64,000 nucleotides of DNA, taken from positions 11,227,730-11,291,729 of the forward strand of contig CAIIXF020000007.1 in NCBI GenBank assembly GCA_903813345.2. The letters are read 5' to 3'. A model generated the notes under the pieces. The model had not been told where the DNA came from and searched no databases. It saw only the letters and a list, made by a program, of their open reading frames with translations. Position numbers and translations under genes: made by a program. Below are positions 20,501 through 33,600 of this stretch, piece by piece. Positions within the stretch are counted from its first letter, which is position 1. Each line of letters starts with the position of its first letter. The DNA comes from Owenia fusiformis. Taxonomy: Eukaryota > Annelida > Polychaeta > Sabellida > Oweniidae.

Positions 20501-23500
20501 CTTTGAATCCCCTAGTACTTCAGATAAACCACCGTCTAAAAATGTTTATGACATGTCTCTGAATGAATCCAATCAGGCTCCACTTCCAACACTCTCACAA
20601 TTCAGAGAGAAACTACAATCTCAAGTTGAACCAACTGAAAATTTCGACATTAAGGAAGATGAATCAGAGGCTAAAACCACTGGTACAAAATCAAGGTCAA
20701 GGACAAAGTCTAAGAAACCAACCACTGAGGAAGCTGAAACTGAGCCAGATGATGATTTTGTGTCAGAAAAACCAAAAGTGAAGAACAGAACTCGGACAAG
20801 AACTTCGCGAAAAACTCTTGAGCTTGTTGACAAGAACAAAGATGCAAGTGCAGAAGAAGACGAGACAGCAAAACACACTGATGGAGATGTCAAAGATGAA
20901 ATGGAAAAGAAACCAAGAACCAGGACAAGAACTCTGCGCAAGACTATTGACATCCCACAACCAAAAGGTGATGTTGAAGATGAGAAATCTTCCACTGAGC
21001 TAGAGGCAACAGTAGAACCCATTGTTGAAAAGAAATCTAGAACCAGGACCAGAACTCTGCGGAAAACAATGGAAATTCCAAAGGACGTTGACACTGGTGC
21101 TAACAAAGATGTTGAAGCTGAGAAAGTTACATCAGATACTGAACTTGAACCCCCAGTTGAGAGAAAGTCCAGAAGTAGGACGAAAACTAATAGGAAAACA
21201 ATTGATATTCAGCCTTCTGGTAATGATAACAATGAAAACAATGAGGAAAAGAGTGAAAATCCTACAGTTGAATGCCAGGCTGAAGAACCTCTTAACAAAA
21301 GGAAATCTAGAGCTCGCACAAGAACAAAAACTTCCAGAAAAACAATTGAAGTTCAACAAGAAAGGAAAAATGAATCTGAAACAAATGGTGACGTTGTAGA
21401 GAAAGTCCTCGAAACAAAATCTAAATCAAAAGAAGCAAAAGAGTTTGAAAGTAATGATGAGGAACTAAACACTGTTATTGAACCAACGGCTAAATCAGTT
21501 TCAAAGCTTAGGAGAGCAAAAAACCCCAAAAATAAAGAGACTGAGATGGAGGAGGATTCTGAAGAAGTTATAGAAAAGGAAGTAATTAAAAAGTCTTCTC
21601 ACAAAGCATCCAACAAGAAAGATGATAAACCAGAAATTGAAGCCAACAAGAAAACAGATAGATCCAGGACTAAGAGCAAGAGAAAGATAATGTTGGACAG
21701 TGAAAGTGACACTATAACAGATGAGACCAAACAGTCTAATGATATACATCCAAACATTGTTGAAGAATTCTTAAATAAAGAGGACACTAAACCTGATGAC
21801 ATAGCTATCAGCAAACGGGACCGTATCAAGAACTCCTCCAAAACCTCTGATCTCGACGACCTGTTTGTTAATGACTCCAGTCTGGACTTGTTTGCTGACC
21901 TGGCTGGTAATGGAGGCCCAACTCCCGCTGAAGATGTCACGGTTCTTCCAGAGCCTAAGGCTAAGAGTGTGAAGAAGATCAAGAAGAAAGATGTTGATGT
22001 AAATGAGCCATCACAGCTAACTGAGCCCCCTGTGGAAAAGACAACTAACAACCACTTTGTACCTAAAGAGGTGAGATCAATAATCTCTTTACTGTTTTGT
22101 CATATCATCACCTCAAGTTGTGACATATCTTCAATTTTTTGAGGACAGTGTTTGACATCTGATGGTTGGTGTCTGTAACAACTAGGGGGTGGTGACATTT
22201 TGCATGTTAATGCCTTGTCACACTATGGTTTAAGCTAAATGTTTTACCTATGCCATAAATTCAAGAGTTGGATTCATACTGTTCAGTGACTGATAATTGA
22301 TTGTTCTCTCCTTGAAATAAAATTGTCAGCATGAAAAATATTTGCTTTATCATAGCGTATTCTGAAAAATTCTTTCATTCAACAGTTATCTAACATAAGA
22401 GTAGCCATAGGTTAACGTACATGTAAGCTTTGATTGTTTCATGAAAACTTCTCACTTCAAACTGCAGCTCTTAGTTTTGAAATATGGACTGTAAATAATT
22501 AACTGTTCTTGAAGAATGGCCATTGGGATAATGTTTGATATACAGAATGAAATATTTTAAATGTTTAACTTGTTATTGCTAATGTTTTATGAATACATTT
22601 TCAGAGGAAGGACTCTAACAATGTGAGTGTACTAGAGGTGTTCAAACGAAGGCTTACTCTCATGAAGATGGGAAAGAAGGTAAATTATTAAAAAATACTT
22701 TAAATATAGAACACATGTCGAAAAGAAAAAGAAATATCAAATCAAGTCACTTAAAAAACAAGATCACTTGTAATAGTTAGATACATGCACATGTGTTCTC
22801 ATCACTAATTTATTTACTCAGAGGCATGTTGCACTTTGTTTAGTTTAAATACAGTGCAATACTAATAATGTTTGACATATTGATTTGAATGATTTCTTCA
22901 TGTTGCAGGTTGATGACAAAAAGAAGCGGCCAATCTCACATCTGTTTGAAGACAGTTCTATTGAACTGGAGCCAAAGAGACCCAGGAGAGCGGCAGGTGC
23001 TGCTGTGTCTTATAAAGAACCTTCATTAAACCAGTAAGCACCTCTTACACAATTTCAAACCTTTTTTAATACAAGTACAATCGCAAATTATGTTCGACGC
23101 CAAAAGAAAATGTTCTGATAACTAGTTCAGCCTAGGTCCCCTCCCTATATTTACTGAAAATTGATGACCATTTGCAGGAAAATGAGACGAGGTGATCCTA
23201 TTGCTAAGACTATATACAAGGATGAACCCCTTGAGATCTACAAACACAAAGACCTGCAGGGCAAACCAAGAAAAAGTAAGTCAAAGAAAACCCAGTAATA
23301 ACATATCATGTGGTTCAGTAATACCAATCCGTCAGAAGTCCTATATTGCAAATGTTGGTTGTAAAACACACATAAACAATGGCACCACAGGTTTTTTCAT
23401 CCATCTTAGGTGTTTGGACATCAGTACAACACTACAACAGTACAACACTACAACAACCAATCATCCATTTTCAAAACTCTCTTCAAACTGATAATATTTA

Positions 23501-23650
23501 AGGGATTAAAATTGTACATTTTAGATAAGGTGTAATGATTAGAACAGAAGTATGTGAGAATTTCCTTGTTCCTAATTGATATATTTCATTTTTCCAGGTA
23601 TGCCTAAGAGGGATGCTCTAGAGACACTTACAAATACAATTGACACATGA
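14551..23650 (+). CDS. SGO1: Shugoshin (centromeric cohesion protector), 11 coding exons
   Basis: Spliced model: 14551-14601, 16920-17061, 17396-17532, 17790-17867, 18176-18363, 18702-18940, 19339-22070, 22605-22679, 22909-23033, 23178-23275, 23598-23650. All junctions are AG/GT and keep frame, giving about 1305 residues. Residues ~65-136 form the N-terminal coiled coil expected for PP2A-B56 binding and dimerisation (VKQSLKANNRQLARALE). The C-terminal SGO box is at 1238-1262 (RPRR, then SYKEPSLNQKMRRGD), the family's histone H2A-phosphate reader. The large exon 7 encodes a disordered, Lys/Arg/Glu-rich region with five spaced RTRT...RKT repeats (~762-948) and two RRGTYFVP motifs (~406 and ~434). 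By family knowledge it recruits PP2A to protect cohesin at centromeres. It is longer than human SGO1, mainly through exon 7. A polyadenylation signal AATAAA lies at 23995-24000. Confidence 0.92.
15418..16403. mobile_element. Tc1/mariner-type element remnant in shugoshin intron 1
   Basis: 986 bp with ~200-bp inverted ends (15418-15630 with 16200-16403, outer motif CAGTGT...GTGTCTC). It is flanked by TA at 15416-15417 and 16404-16405. A transposase scrap on the minus strand lies inside. It is non-autonomous and diverged. Confidence 0.8.
15925..16128 (-). pseudogene. Mariner-like transposase fragment
   Basis: A short minus-strand reading frame contains FVTYDGNRMVQRP and later LDWPPGSSHFTPLSF. 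The second segment resembles the W-P-x-R-S-P-D-L-T-P-L-D-F motif near the last catalytic acidic residue of IS630/mariner transposases, with key residues degraded. Only this fragment survives, so it is not functional. Confidence 0.6.
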
Positions 23651-24479
23651 GCCATGCTAGACAGACACTCAAACGTGCATAAATACCCGTGAACATTTCC
23701 TGGATCTGGGAGTTTTGTATATGAACTAAACTCTACAGACTTTTTTTTTTTTTTAGTTTTTATGGTTCATTACAGACTTTGTCATGAACATCTCCACATG
23801 CCGAGTAAACTCAACTGGACACTTTTATTCCCCAAACTGGGGATCACCAGTGTTATCAAACTGCATGGTGAATACATTCAAATGTGTTTAACTTGGTCCG
23901 AGCAGTTTTCACACATGAAAAACTCATTTTGCATATTGAGAAGGATATAATTATAAGTTTTGACACACGCATACAGTATGACAAATATACACTCAATAAA
24001 CACTTACAGACACATCTGTTATATGTGCCAATAGCGGATTTGGTTGTATAAAAAATTCAACATTTTCTATAAAGAACATGTATACCCAAAATACTGTATA
24101 AAAGGGCAATGTAAAAATACCATAAAGTTAACAAAAAGGAATGAAGGTATAAAAGGTATAAAAAGGAGTGGACACATGCATACAAATTCCAAATCCAAGT
24201 ACATAAACAGGAAAGATCATGAGATGTGTATGAGCTTGAAGTTGACTAGGGCAGAGTATTCTGTAAAATTGTACCATAATGAACTGTATATAAATTACGG
24301 AATACCATTTTATGGGAAATTCTTTGTGTAGCATAGTGCTAGACTTGTATTGTTGTAAATATAATTTTATATACTGCATTAATGTTGTAAGCTAGTATTT
24401 AGTTTTATTTGTGTATATTGACATTGTTTTAATTATTAAGGTTTGGATTTTTAAAGTGTGCGCCAACGTTTAAAACTGC

Positions 24480-24540
24480 GCAGGCGCACCGCTCTCGCTA
24501 AACTATATAAAGAGATTACCGGGTACACGATTCAGAGGTA
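24480..24540 (+). promoter_or_regulatory. Orphan core-promoter-like block
   Basis: A GC-rich patch (GCGCAGGCGCACC) precedes TATATAAAG at about 24504-24512. Some 30 bases further on comes CAGAGGTAAGCC, which would make a good 5' splice site. This looks like the start of a spliced transcript, but no ORF follows that I can place. It could be a non-coding RNA promoter. Confidence 0.3.
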
Positions 24541-25098
24541 AGCCAGGAAGGCGAACGATCTTCGTCTCGTGATGATTTCCCATATAATAGTAACCAGGGA
24601 AGTTTCACCATTGAAATTGAAAATTACTATTAGATATACTTTGTAGATGTTATTTATGAAGCTATTTAGTGTTTGCATCAATCAAATGGCTCATTTTGAA
24701 CATATAAAAAGTATTTGTGTTTTGTTTCCCAGGGAATTGTATTGTATGTAGTACACACATAAATAGTGTACATTATACAGTACTTGAATAGCCTGGTTTA
24801 CATAATATTGAAGGGCATGCTGATTACATGCACACGAGTACATGAATGAAGGCCTAATATTGATATACGTAGCTTGCATACCTAAATAAAAATAAACTCT
24901 TCTAATCCCCTAATGTAAACACGGCGGTATACGTAGCCCGATTTATCGGGGACTTTAAGGCGCCACAAAGCTTCTATATTTGCTTACTTCTTTTATTTAT
25001 ATTATTATTGTCGCCGCAATCGGGTCACTTATTATTAATGGGTAGTCCGAATGTCGGGCTTTGGCTCATTTTATAAATGGCCATCACAATATTCTGGT

Positions 25099-25345
25099 CC
25101 CTTATCACTTCAGAGAACTTTGTCCCATTGTCCCTTTTCTTATCACTTTATAGAAATGTTTGTTCATTCTTCATCACTTCCAAGAGACATTTTTCCCTTT
25201 CCTTATCACTTCATGTGAGTATTTGTCCCATTCTTCATTACTTCCTAGAAATATATTTCCCTTTCCTCATCACGTCATTCGAGTATTTGTCCCATTCTCC
25301 ATCACTTCATAGATATATTTGCCCCTTTTTATCACTTCATATAAA
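25099..25345 (+). repeat. Minisatellite, ~34-bp unit
   Basis: About seven imperfect copies of a unit like TTATCACTTCATAGAAATAT followed by TTGTCCCATTC. They are T-rich on the plus strand, and the copies differ at several positions. Confidence 0.75.
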
Positions 25346-25572
25346 TGTTCTCTTTGAAAAAATGTTGGACAGCTTGAAATGTTTTATCTTATTTAATATT
25401 CAACCTAAAGGTTCTCGCATATCATTCATTATACCTCTATCGTAGATATTACATGTTGTTTTACCATGTACTATATTAGTATATAGTTTTGCCATCTGTA
25501 TAGGAAATAAATACATAGAACATATGAAAAAATCGTTTTATTTTGTTATGGCAGTGCATTTTTCTGCTTAAT

Positions 25573-25967
25573 TAGAGTCCATTTCACTGCTTCATTTCGT
25601 CAGTAGAACGGCAAAAATAAGAAATTGGGAGACCATTGTGCAATAATATATGGAAAAGTATATTCATAATGTACATGAATGACATTTGTATATTTCTGAT
25701 TTTTTAGTTTTTTGTGCAATAAGCCTGTGCCGTCTTGTAATTTGAAGAATTTCAGCCATGTTAATCTTATTGAAAATAACATGGCAGAGAAGCATCCAAA
25801 TATAAGAGGCCACACAATTTATAAGCCAAACTAGAAGCAATCCAAGATACACAAATGTCATTCATGTACAATAGGAGTATATTTTTCCATATATTATTGC
25901 AAAATGATATTTTGATTTCTTATTGTTTAGCTTTTACTGACGCAGTTAAACAGTGAAATGGACTCTA
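25573..25967. mobile_element. MITE family A copy 2
   Basis: Ends TAGAGTCCATTTCACTG and its complement. The body matches 6800-7200, including the internal GCAATAAGC and AACATGGYAGAGAAGCATC segments. It lacks the 83-bp palindrome found in copy 1 and so serves as the empty-site allele. Confidence 0.8.
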
Positions 25968-27326
25968 GGAAAACATTTTTCGTTTCTGTAATGGGTTTCA
26001 GTAGAATAACTGACAACAGGCAAAAAGGATGAAAACAATGCAAAATTATAGTTGGCCAATTTTGATAAAAATAACTGGAGAAAATGCCTTTTGAGATTTA
26101 TGTGGCACCACCCAACTAGACAGACGTACAATCATCAGTATGAGATGACAACGATATAATATTTTGAAAAGTGTGATAAAAAACATGAAGCAAGCACTAA
26201 AGACACCTTGTTACATCACAAAACCAATATAGAGTTTAAACCACTTATATTATAGTCCTATCCAATGTTATTATTTCAGCTAATAATAAGCCTGGGGAAA
26301 AGTCTAAAATCATGTGTTAGACAAATTATAATAAATGCTTTGTTTTTAAGCTTTATATCATAAAATAATCCCGTCTAATTTAGAAATTATGTTTATTGTA
26401 GCTAGTTTATTGTAACAAATGTAATATGGTTCCTATTTTGATACATATTTTTGATTGGTGCTTATGAATGTCTAATTATCCTAGACTGAAATCAAAAAGC
26501 AGTTTTAGGTTTATGGTGGGGATAAATCATTTTTAGTAGTGATTGACCAAATGGAGGGATCTTTCATTCTAATGGATTTCATTTCAGAATAACCATTTGA
26601 AAATGCAGCCTTGCTAAAACTGACAATAAGGTGTGTCTTGTTTTTCAATTCCAATGAATTTAGTCATTTCTGCATATCAAATTTTCAATAACTTGTATCT
26701 TTGATGAGATAACTCAATTCTTTTTTCAGAAACTAAAATAACATATGGCATGATTTTTGTAGACTGATTCCACCATCTTACACTCTCTATATCCCTTACA
26801 TCTCTTTGAGATGTTCCCTGACCTACATTTGAACCACTCAAACAAACAGATGTTACATTATTATGTCATAGATAAACATTTATTGCATTTTACAACTCAA
26901 ATATTTTCAATAAAATAAAATATTACACATATACTAGAAGTATCACATGATTAGCATGATATTCTTTACAGCAATACAGTTTTACATGCACAAATTTTCA
27001 AAATACCATATATGATGGTAAATTAAAGTTGAATAAAAATGAAAATACATACCCTCATTTTTGAGTAAATAATAATCCATTCTATGATCCATGTCAAAAC
27101 TCATTACCATTAGTAAACCCTAAGTATCAATATTCTGATGGATTTGTTTTGATCGAGGTACATCTTTAGTTTAAGAGGATCACATTCTTATATTGCAACT
27201 CCCATACTATAAATGCAGGCCCATAGCTGGGATCTAAAATTAGATGGGCAATTTGAATAGGCGAGGCAAAAATTGAGGTGAAGCACTGCAATACTGTCAA
27301 TTCAATTTCATATTCAAGGTACATGG

Positions 27327-27374
27327 TAGCCTTGCCCAAGTCGGTATTTTTAGAGACCGACTTGGGCAAGGCTA
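27327..27374. mobile_element. 48-bp perfect palindromic insertion with 9-bp target duplication
   Basis: A 19-bp perfect stem (TAGCCTTGCCCAAGTCGGT) with a 10-base loop, flanked by GGTACATGG at 27318-27326 and 27375-27383. The same object appears at 30878-30925 because of the tandem duplication. It resembles the 83-bp palindrome at 7026 in having TA-RCC ends, arms that pair almost fully and a 9-bp duplication. Confidence 0.75.
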
Positions 27375-28837
27375 GGTACATGGCTACATCCATGAATTGC
27401 CAACCAAATTCCTATAGGCTTGAATAAAACCCAGAAACAGCTTATCATTGTGTTAAAGATGACAGAGTTACAATTCAGTAAATAATTCATAATTTCAAAA
27501 TCTGCACCAATTAGGCTAAATGAACAGAAGCTAAAGCTTGTCATAATTGTTATCATAAGTTAATCTAAGTATTTATCCAAATGTGTACATGCACAGTGAT
27601 AAGATAGAATTTTGAATCATCATTCATTGGATGCTATGTTATATCCCACCATATTTCTAGACATTGGGGAGTTTAAGATTAGCGTAAATAGCTCATTTAT
27701 GGATACCTATGCAGAGTTAAACTGAATCATGTGATCTAATTATGCGCAATGACTTATACATGATTTCTTTTGCAGTGTTGAGACAGCCAATCAGATTGCG
27801 AGTTCTTAATCGGGGAAATGCTAACTGCTTATCGCAGGGGGTGAAAAGAAAGAATATATTCTGGATTTTGAAGCCCTGTGATCGGAGGATGATGTTTTAT
27901 CTGACAAATTATGTCAGTAATAAAATATCATTCATAAAACTTCATGTTAACTTTAAACAATTTTTATTCGATCGTATAAGAAATTAAGTGGTCGAACACA
28001 ATTGTCTGTGATAAACAATGCCACATGATGATGCATGAAATTGTTGAATTTACACATTTTTTATCAATTTTGCTTATTGTAAATGTGTGATTTTACTTAG
28101 TTATTCTCTAGTGGTTTAGATTGTTTTATCTTGTCACTATCATTGTTGTTTATGCTAGAAATTTATAATTTCCCCTCATTGTCACTTCCCCATTAGCAAC
28201 ATCCCCATTGCAGAAGCTAAATCATTACACAATTATACAATTTGTTGCCATGGTATCATTTATTGCCCTGAAAATAACAGTTATGTAAATGCAATACTAG
28301 CCACCATGGTTTTTGTTTTATAATTAAGATGTCATTTGCATACCCTTACATAGCATTTTACTTCTTAAACTCATTAAATACAAGACGCATTACCAATACA
28401 TATTCCTAATAAAAAAAATATGGATAGGTATACACATTTTAACTCACTATTCTCACATCCATTCTTATTGATATTTTGGTAAAAAAGTGTGATTTCTATG
28501 AAAGTATGACAGTATGTACAGTAATGTAATTACACAAATAGCATAGGTGATGACCAGAGGTTCGTTATACATTTAGTACTGGAGCCTGTAACCAGAATTA
28601 ACTTAGAGAGGTAGGCAGATGAGTATAAAAGTGAATTAGATACTTCAAATGAAGCGTTGTTCTTTTGAAAAGTTTGACATATCTCCTGGACCATTCTTGA
28701 GTTACTACAATTTGTTATCAGAATGCAAAGAGCAACTCTGTTTTACATGATTTGTTTCTAACATTGACTTATATAAAATATTCAACACATTGAGAATGAT
28801 TAAATTGATTGAGCCCAATTGAGAGATGCCAGATGTT

Positions 28838-30608
28838 TCATGAATTGCTACCAAATCCACCAGTAATCGCTGCATCCATAAGTTCATCATCAAGCATGAG
28901 GGGTGAGGAATGGGGAGATGGGGTATGAGTCTTAACAAGGTCTTTAGCCCTAGCGGGAGATACACTAACACCCACCCCAACTATTGTATTCGACACACTG
29001 GGTGAGGCTGTCCTTGCAGGGGCTCCCGACACTCCTTCAGATTGCACCTGTTCTGTGTTATTTGGCGTCGGGGAGATTGTTTTTGGTTGAGGTGTAACAG
29101 TACGTTTCACCAAGGGTGATATCGTATTTGATTTAGGCGTATTAGGAAAATCAATAACAAGGCCTGGACTGCCTTCACTGTTGGGACTCAGAGGGACAAG
29201 TCTCCTTTGTTTTGGTTCAATTATAGGAGGACTAATTGGCTCAATCCTCTGTTCAATTGGAGAAAGTGGTGGTCGTTCATCTTTAGGGTTAACATTACCA
29301 GATGGTGGGAAAGAATCACTGAACTGTGGTACAAGTGCTGGAATATCATTACCATTTGAATCATCAGGACTAATCAAATCAATCTCAACAGGTCCCTTGT
29401 TATTAACATTAACTGAGAGTTTTGGAGTTGCTTCAGATTTTGGTCTGAGATTTTCTGTTGGTTTACTATTTGTGTCTGGATTTGCTTTCCCTTGGGTATG
29501 AAGAGGTGATTGCGATTTTCTCTTCTCCATTTCTTGAAGGGTCTGAAACAAACCCTTTCTCTCACCTGAAATCCTGGCATCAAGCTTTGATTTATCATCA
29601 CTATCTGTGCCTATCACTTGTTTAGATGGATCAATTGGGACTTTGGGGGTATCTTTTATGGGTTCCATTTGACCAGTTTCTTCATTCAAGACTAAGCTCT
29701 TCGCAGGCATCATGGGAACATTTACACTCTCAGATTTTCTTGGCATTGCAGGAGTGTTAACATTTTCAGGTTTTCTTGGCATTGTAGCATTATTAGCACT
29801 TTCAGTTTTTCGAGGCAATGTAGGAATAATATTTTCAGGCTTTTTAACATCAGGAGTTTTCAGGATACTCTTTTCAGGTCGAGTTGGGGTCGAGACTTTG
29901 GTGTTTGGTGTTGAACTTTTTGAAATAGAACTTGGAACCTTTGAATTAGGGGTGGATACTTTAGAATTAGGGGTAGAAACTTTTGAATTTGGGGTAGTTA
30001 CTTTGGTATTAGAGGTAGCAGATTTGGATGAGTCTTTAGTGGGTGTACTAACACCTGTACTTGGCTTTGACTGTTTGGTTTTTGACAGATCTAATTTCAT
30101 CACTGATTTCTCTTTAGCTATAGATTCACTAGATCTCTTTTCTTTACTGGGAGTATTACTGGTAGGTTTGCTCTCAAAGGAAACAATCTCCGGTTTTCTC
30201 TCAAGAACTTTGAATTCTGTAATTTGCTGTTGGGGCTCATGAGATTTTGATTGTTGTTTGGTTGCTAATCTGTCTATGACAGCAGAGAGGGAGCCCTTTC
30301 TAGATTTGGTGGCCTTACCTAAGCCTGACACACCAGAGTTGGGTGTAGGAGTAGTTGGAGTTGGTGGGGTAGCAGATGGTGGGGTTCTATGCGGAACTGG
30401 AGGGGCAGACACTGGTGTAGTGGGGCCTTTGGATGGTTGGACATTATACAAGCTCTGGGCACCAGTTTTTGGAGGTACAGTGATTGGTTTTAGTTTCAAA
30501 GTTGGAGTTTTTGTCATCATTTTAGAATCCTCTTTTCTCACAGTGATTGGCCTATTTGATGGCCTGGCTGATGATTTAGAGCTACTTTCTGACCCAGTTC
30601 CTGATGAG
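28838..30608 (-). pseudogene. Truncated duplicate of the MED1 3' coding exon
   Basis: It repeats the last ~590 codons of MED1, including the acidic C-terminal LMLDDELMDAAITGG motif and stop, without any upstream exon. The open frame continues upstream through the duplication junction to a chance ATG at 30661, giving a chimeric 607-codon ORF whose first ~20 residues come from downstream flank. There is no promoter or splice acceptor of its own. It is probably untranslated, unless MED1 transcripts read through. Confidence 0.8.
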
Positions 30609-33600
30609 TTTTTGAGTAAATAATAATCCATTCTATGATCCATGTCAAAACTCATTACCATTAGTAAACCCTAAGTATCAATATTCTGATGGATTTGTTT
30701 TGATCGAGGTACATCTTTAGTTTAAGAGGATCACATTCTTATATTGCAACTCCCATACTATAAATGCAGGCCCATAGCTGGGATCTAAAATTAGATGGGC
30801 AATTTGAATAGGCGAGGCAAAAATTGAGGTGAAGCACTGCAATACTGTCAATTCAATTTCATATTCAAGGTACATGGTAGCCTTGCCCAAGTCGGTATTT
30901 TTAGAGACCGACTTGGGCAAGGCTAGGTACATGGCTACATCCATGAATTGCCAACCAAATTCCTATAGGCTTGAATAAAACCCAGAAACAGCTTATCATT
31001 GTGTTAAAGATGACAGAGTTACAATTCAGTAAATAATTCATAATTTCAAAATCTGCACCAATTAGGCTAAATGAACAGAAGCTAAAGCTTGTCATAATTG
31101 TTATCATAAGTTAATCTAAGTATTTATCCAAATGTGTACATGCACAGTGATAAGATAGAATTTTGAATCATCATTCATTGGATGCTATGTTATATCCCAC
31201 CATATTTCTAGACATTGGGGAGTTTAAGATTAGCGTAAATAGCTCATTTATGGATACCTATGCAGAGTTAAACTGAATCATGTGATCTAATTATGCGCAA
31301 TGACTTATACATGATTTCTTTTGCAGTGTTGAGACAGCCAATCAGATTGCGAGTTCTTAATCGGGGAAATGCTAACTGCTTATCGCAGGGGGTGAAAAGA
31401 AAGAATATATTCTGGATTTTGAAGCCCTGTGATCGGAGGATGATGTTTTATCTGACAAATTATGTCAGTAATAAAATATCATTCATAAAACTTCATGTTA
31501 ACTTTAAACAATTTTTATTCGATCGTATAAGAAATTAAGTGGTCGAACACAATTGTCTGTGATAAACAATGCCACATGATGATGCATGAAATTGTTGAAT
31601 TTACACATTTTTTATCAATTTTGCTTATTGTAAATGTGTGATTTTACTTAGTTATTCTCTAGTGGTTTAGATTGTTTTATCTTGTCACTATCATTGTTGT
31701 TTATGCTAGAAATTTATAATTTCCCCTCATTGTCACTTCCCCATTAGCAACATCCCCATTGCAGAAGCTAAATCATTACACAATTATACAATTTGTTGCC
31801 ATGGTATCATTTATTGCCCTGAAAATAACAGTTATGTAAATGCAATACTAGCCACCATGGTTTTTGTTTTATAATTAAGATGTCATTTGCATACCCTTAC
31901 ATAGCATTTTACTTCTTAAACTCATTAAATACAAGACGCATTACCAATACATATTCCTAATAAAAAAAATATGGATAGGTATACACATTTTAACTCACTA
32001 TTCTCACATCCATTCTTATTGATATTTTGGTAAAAAAGTGTGATTTCTATGAAAGTATGACAGTATGTACAGTAATGTAATTACACAAATAGCATAGGTG
32101 ATGACCAGAGGTTCGTTATACATTTAGTACTGGAGCCTGTAACCAGAATTAACTTAGAGAGGTAGGCAGATGAGTATAAAAGTGAATTAGATACTTCAAA
32201 TGAAGCGTTGTTCTTTTGAAAAGTTTGACATATCTCCTGGACCATTCTTGAGTTACTACAATTTGTTATCAGAATGCAAAGAGCAACTCTGTTTTACATG
32301 ATTTGTTTCTAACATTGACTTATATAAAATATTCAACACATTGAGAATGATTAAATTGATTGAGCCCAATTGAGAGATGCCAGATGTTTCATGAATTGCT
32401 ACCAAATCCACCAGTAATCGCTGCATCCATAAGTTCATCATCAAGCATGAGGGGTGAGGAATGGGGAGATGGGGTATGAGTCTTAACAAGGTCTTTAGCC
32501 CTAGCGGGAGATACACTAACACCCACCCCAACTATTGTATTCGACACACTGGGTGAGGCTGTCCTTGCAGGGGCTCCCGACACTCCTTCAGATTGCACCT
32601 GTTCTGTGTTATTTGGCGTCGGGGAGATTGTTTTTGGTTGAGGTGTAACAGTACGTTTCACCAAGGGTGATATCGTATTTGATTTAGGCGTATTAGGAAA
32701 ATCAATAACAAGGCCTGGACTGCCTTCACTGTTGGGACTCAGAGGGACAAGTCTCCTTTGTTTTGGTTCAATTATAGGAGGACTAATTGGCTCAATCCTC
32801 TGTTCAATTGGAGAAAGTGGTGGTCGTTCATCTTTAGGGTTAACATTACCAGATGGTGGGAAAGAATCACTGAACTGTGGTACAAGTGCTGGAATATCAT
32901 TACCATTTGAATCATCAGGACTAATCAAATCAATCTCAACAGGTCCCTTGTTATTAACATTAACTGAGAGTTTTGGAGTTGCTTCAGATTTTGGTCTGAG
33001 ATTTTCTGTTGGTTTACTATTTGTGTCTGGATTTGCTTTCCCTTGGGTATGAAGAGGTGATTGCGATTTTCTCTTCTCCATTTCTTGAAGGGTCTGAAAC
33101 AAACCCTTTCTCTCACCTGAAATCCTGGCATCAAGCTTTGATTTATCATCACTATCTGTGCCTATCACTTGTTTAGATGGATCAATTGGGACTTTGGGGG
33201 TATCTTTTATGGGTTCCATTTGACCAGTTTCTTCATTCAAGACTAAGCTCTTCGCAGGCATCATGGGAACATTTACACTCTCAGATTTTCTTGGCATTGC
33301 AGGAGTGTTAACATTTTCAGGTTTTCTGGGCATTGTAGCATTATTAGCACTTTCAGTTTTTCGAGGCAATGTAGGAATAATATTTTCAGGCTTTTTAACA
33401 TCAGGAGTTTTCAGGATACTCTTTTCAGGTCGAGTTGGGGTCGAGACTTTGGTGTTTGGTGTTGAACTTTTTGAAATAGAACTTGGAACCTTTGAATTAG
33501 GGGTGGATACTTTAGAATTAGGGGTAGAAACTTTTGAATTTGGGGTAGTTACTTTGGTATTAGAGGTAGCAGATTTGGATGAGTCTTTAGTGGGTGTACT

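Larger units (their letters stand above)
24001..26970. other. Intergenic region between shugoshin and the MED1 duplication
   Basis: No credible coding exon seen. It holds a TATA promoter-like block (24480-24540), a minisatellite (25099-25345) and MITE family A copy 2 (25573-25967). The rest is AT-rich unique sequence. Confidence 0.6.
27058..30608. repeat. 3551-bp tandem duplication, copy 1
   Basis: Near-identical to 30609-34159. It starts at TTTTTGAGTAAAT and ends at CCTGATGAG, directly joined to copy 2 with no spacer or evident microhomology. One difference noticed is T at about 29776 against G in copy 2, synonymous in the MED1 frame. It contains the last ~590 MED1 codons, the 3' UTR and ~1.8 kb of downstream flank. 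Confidence 0.92.
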
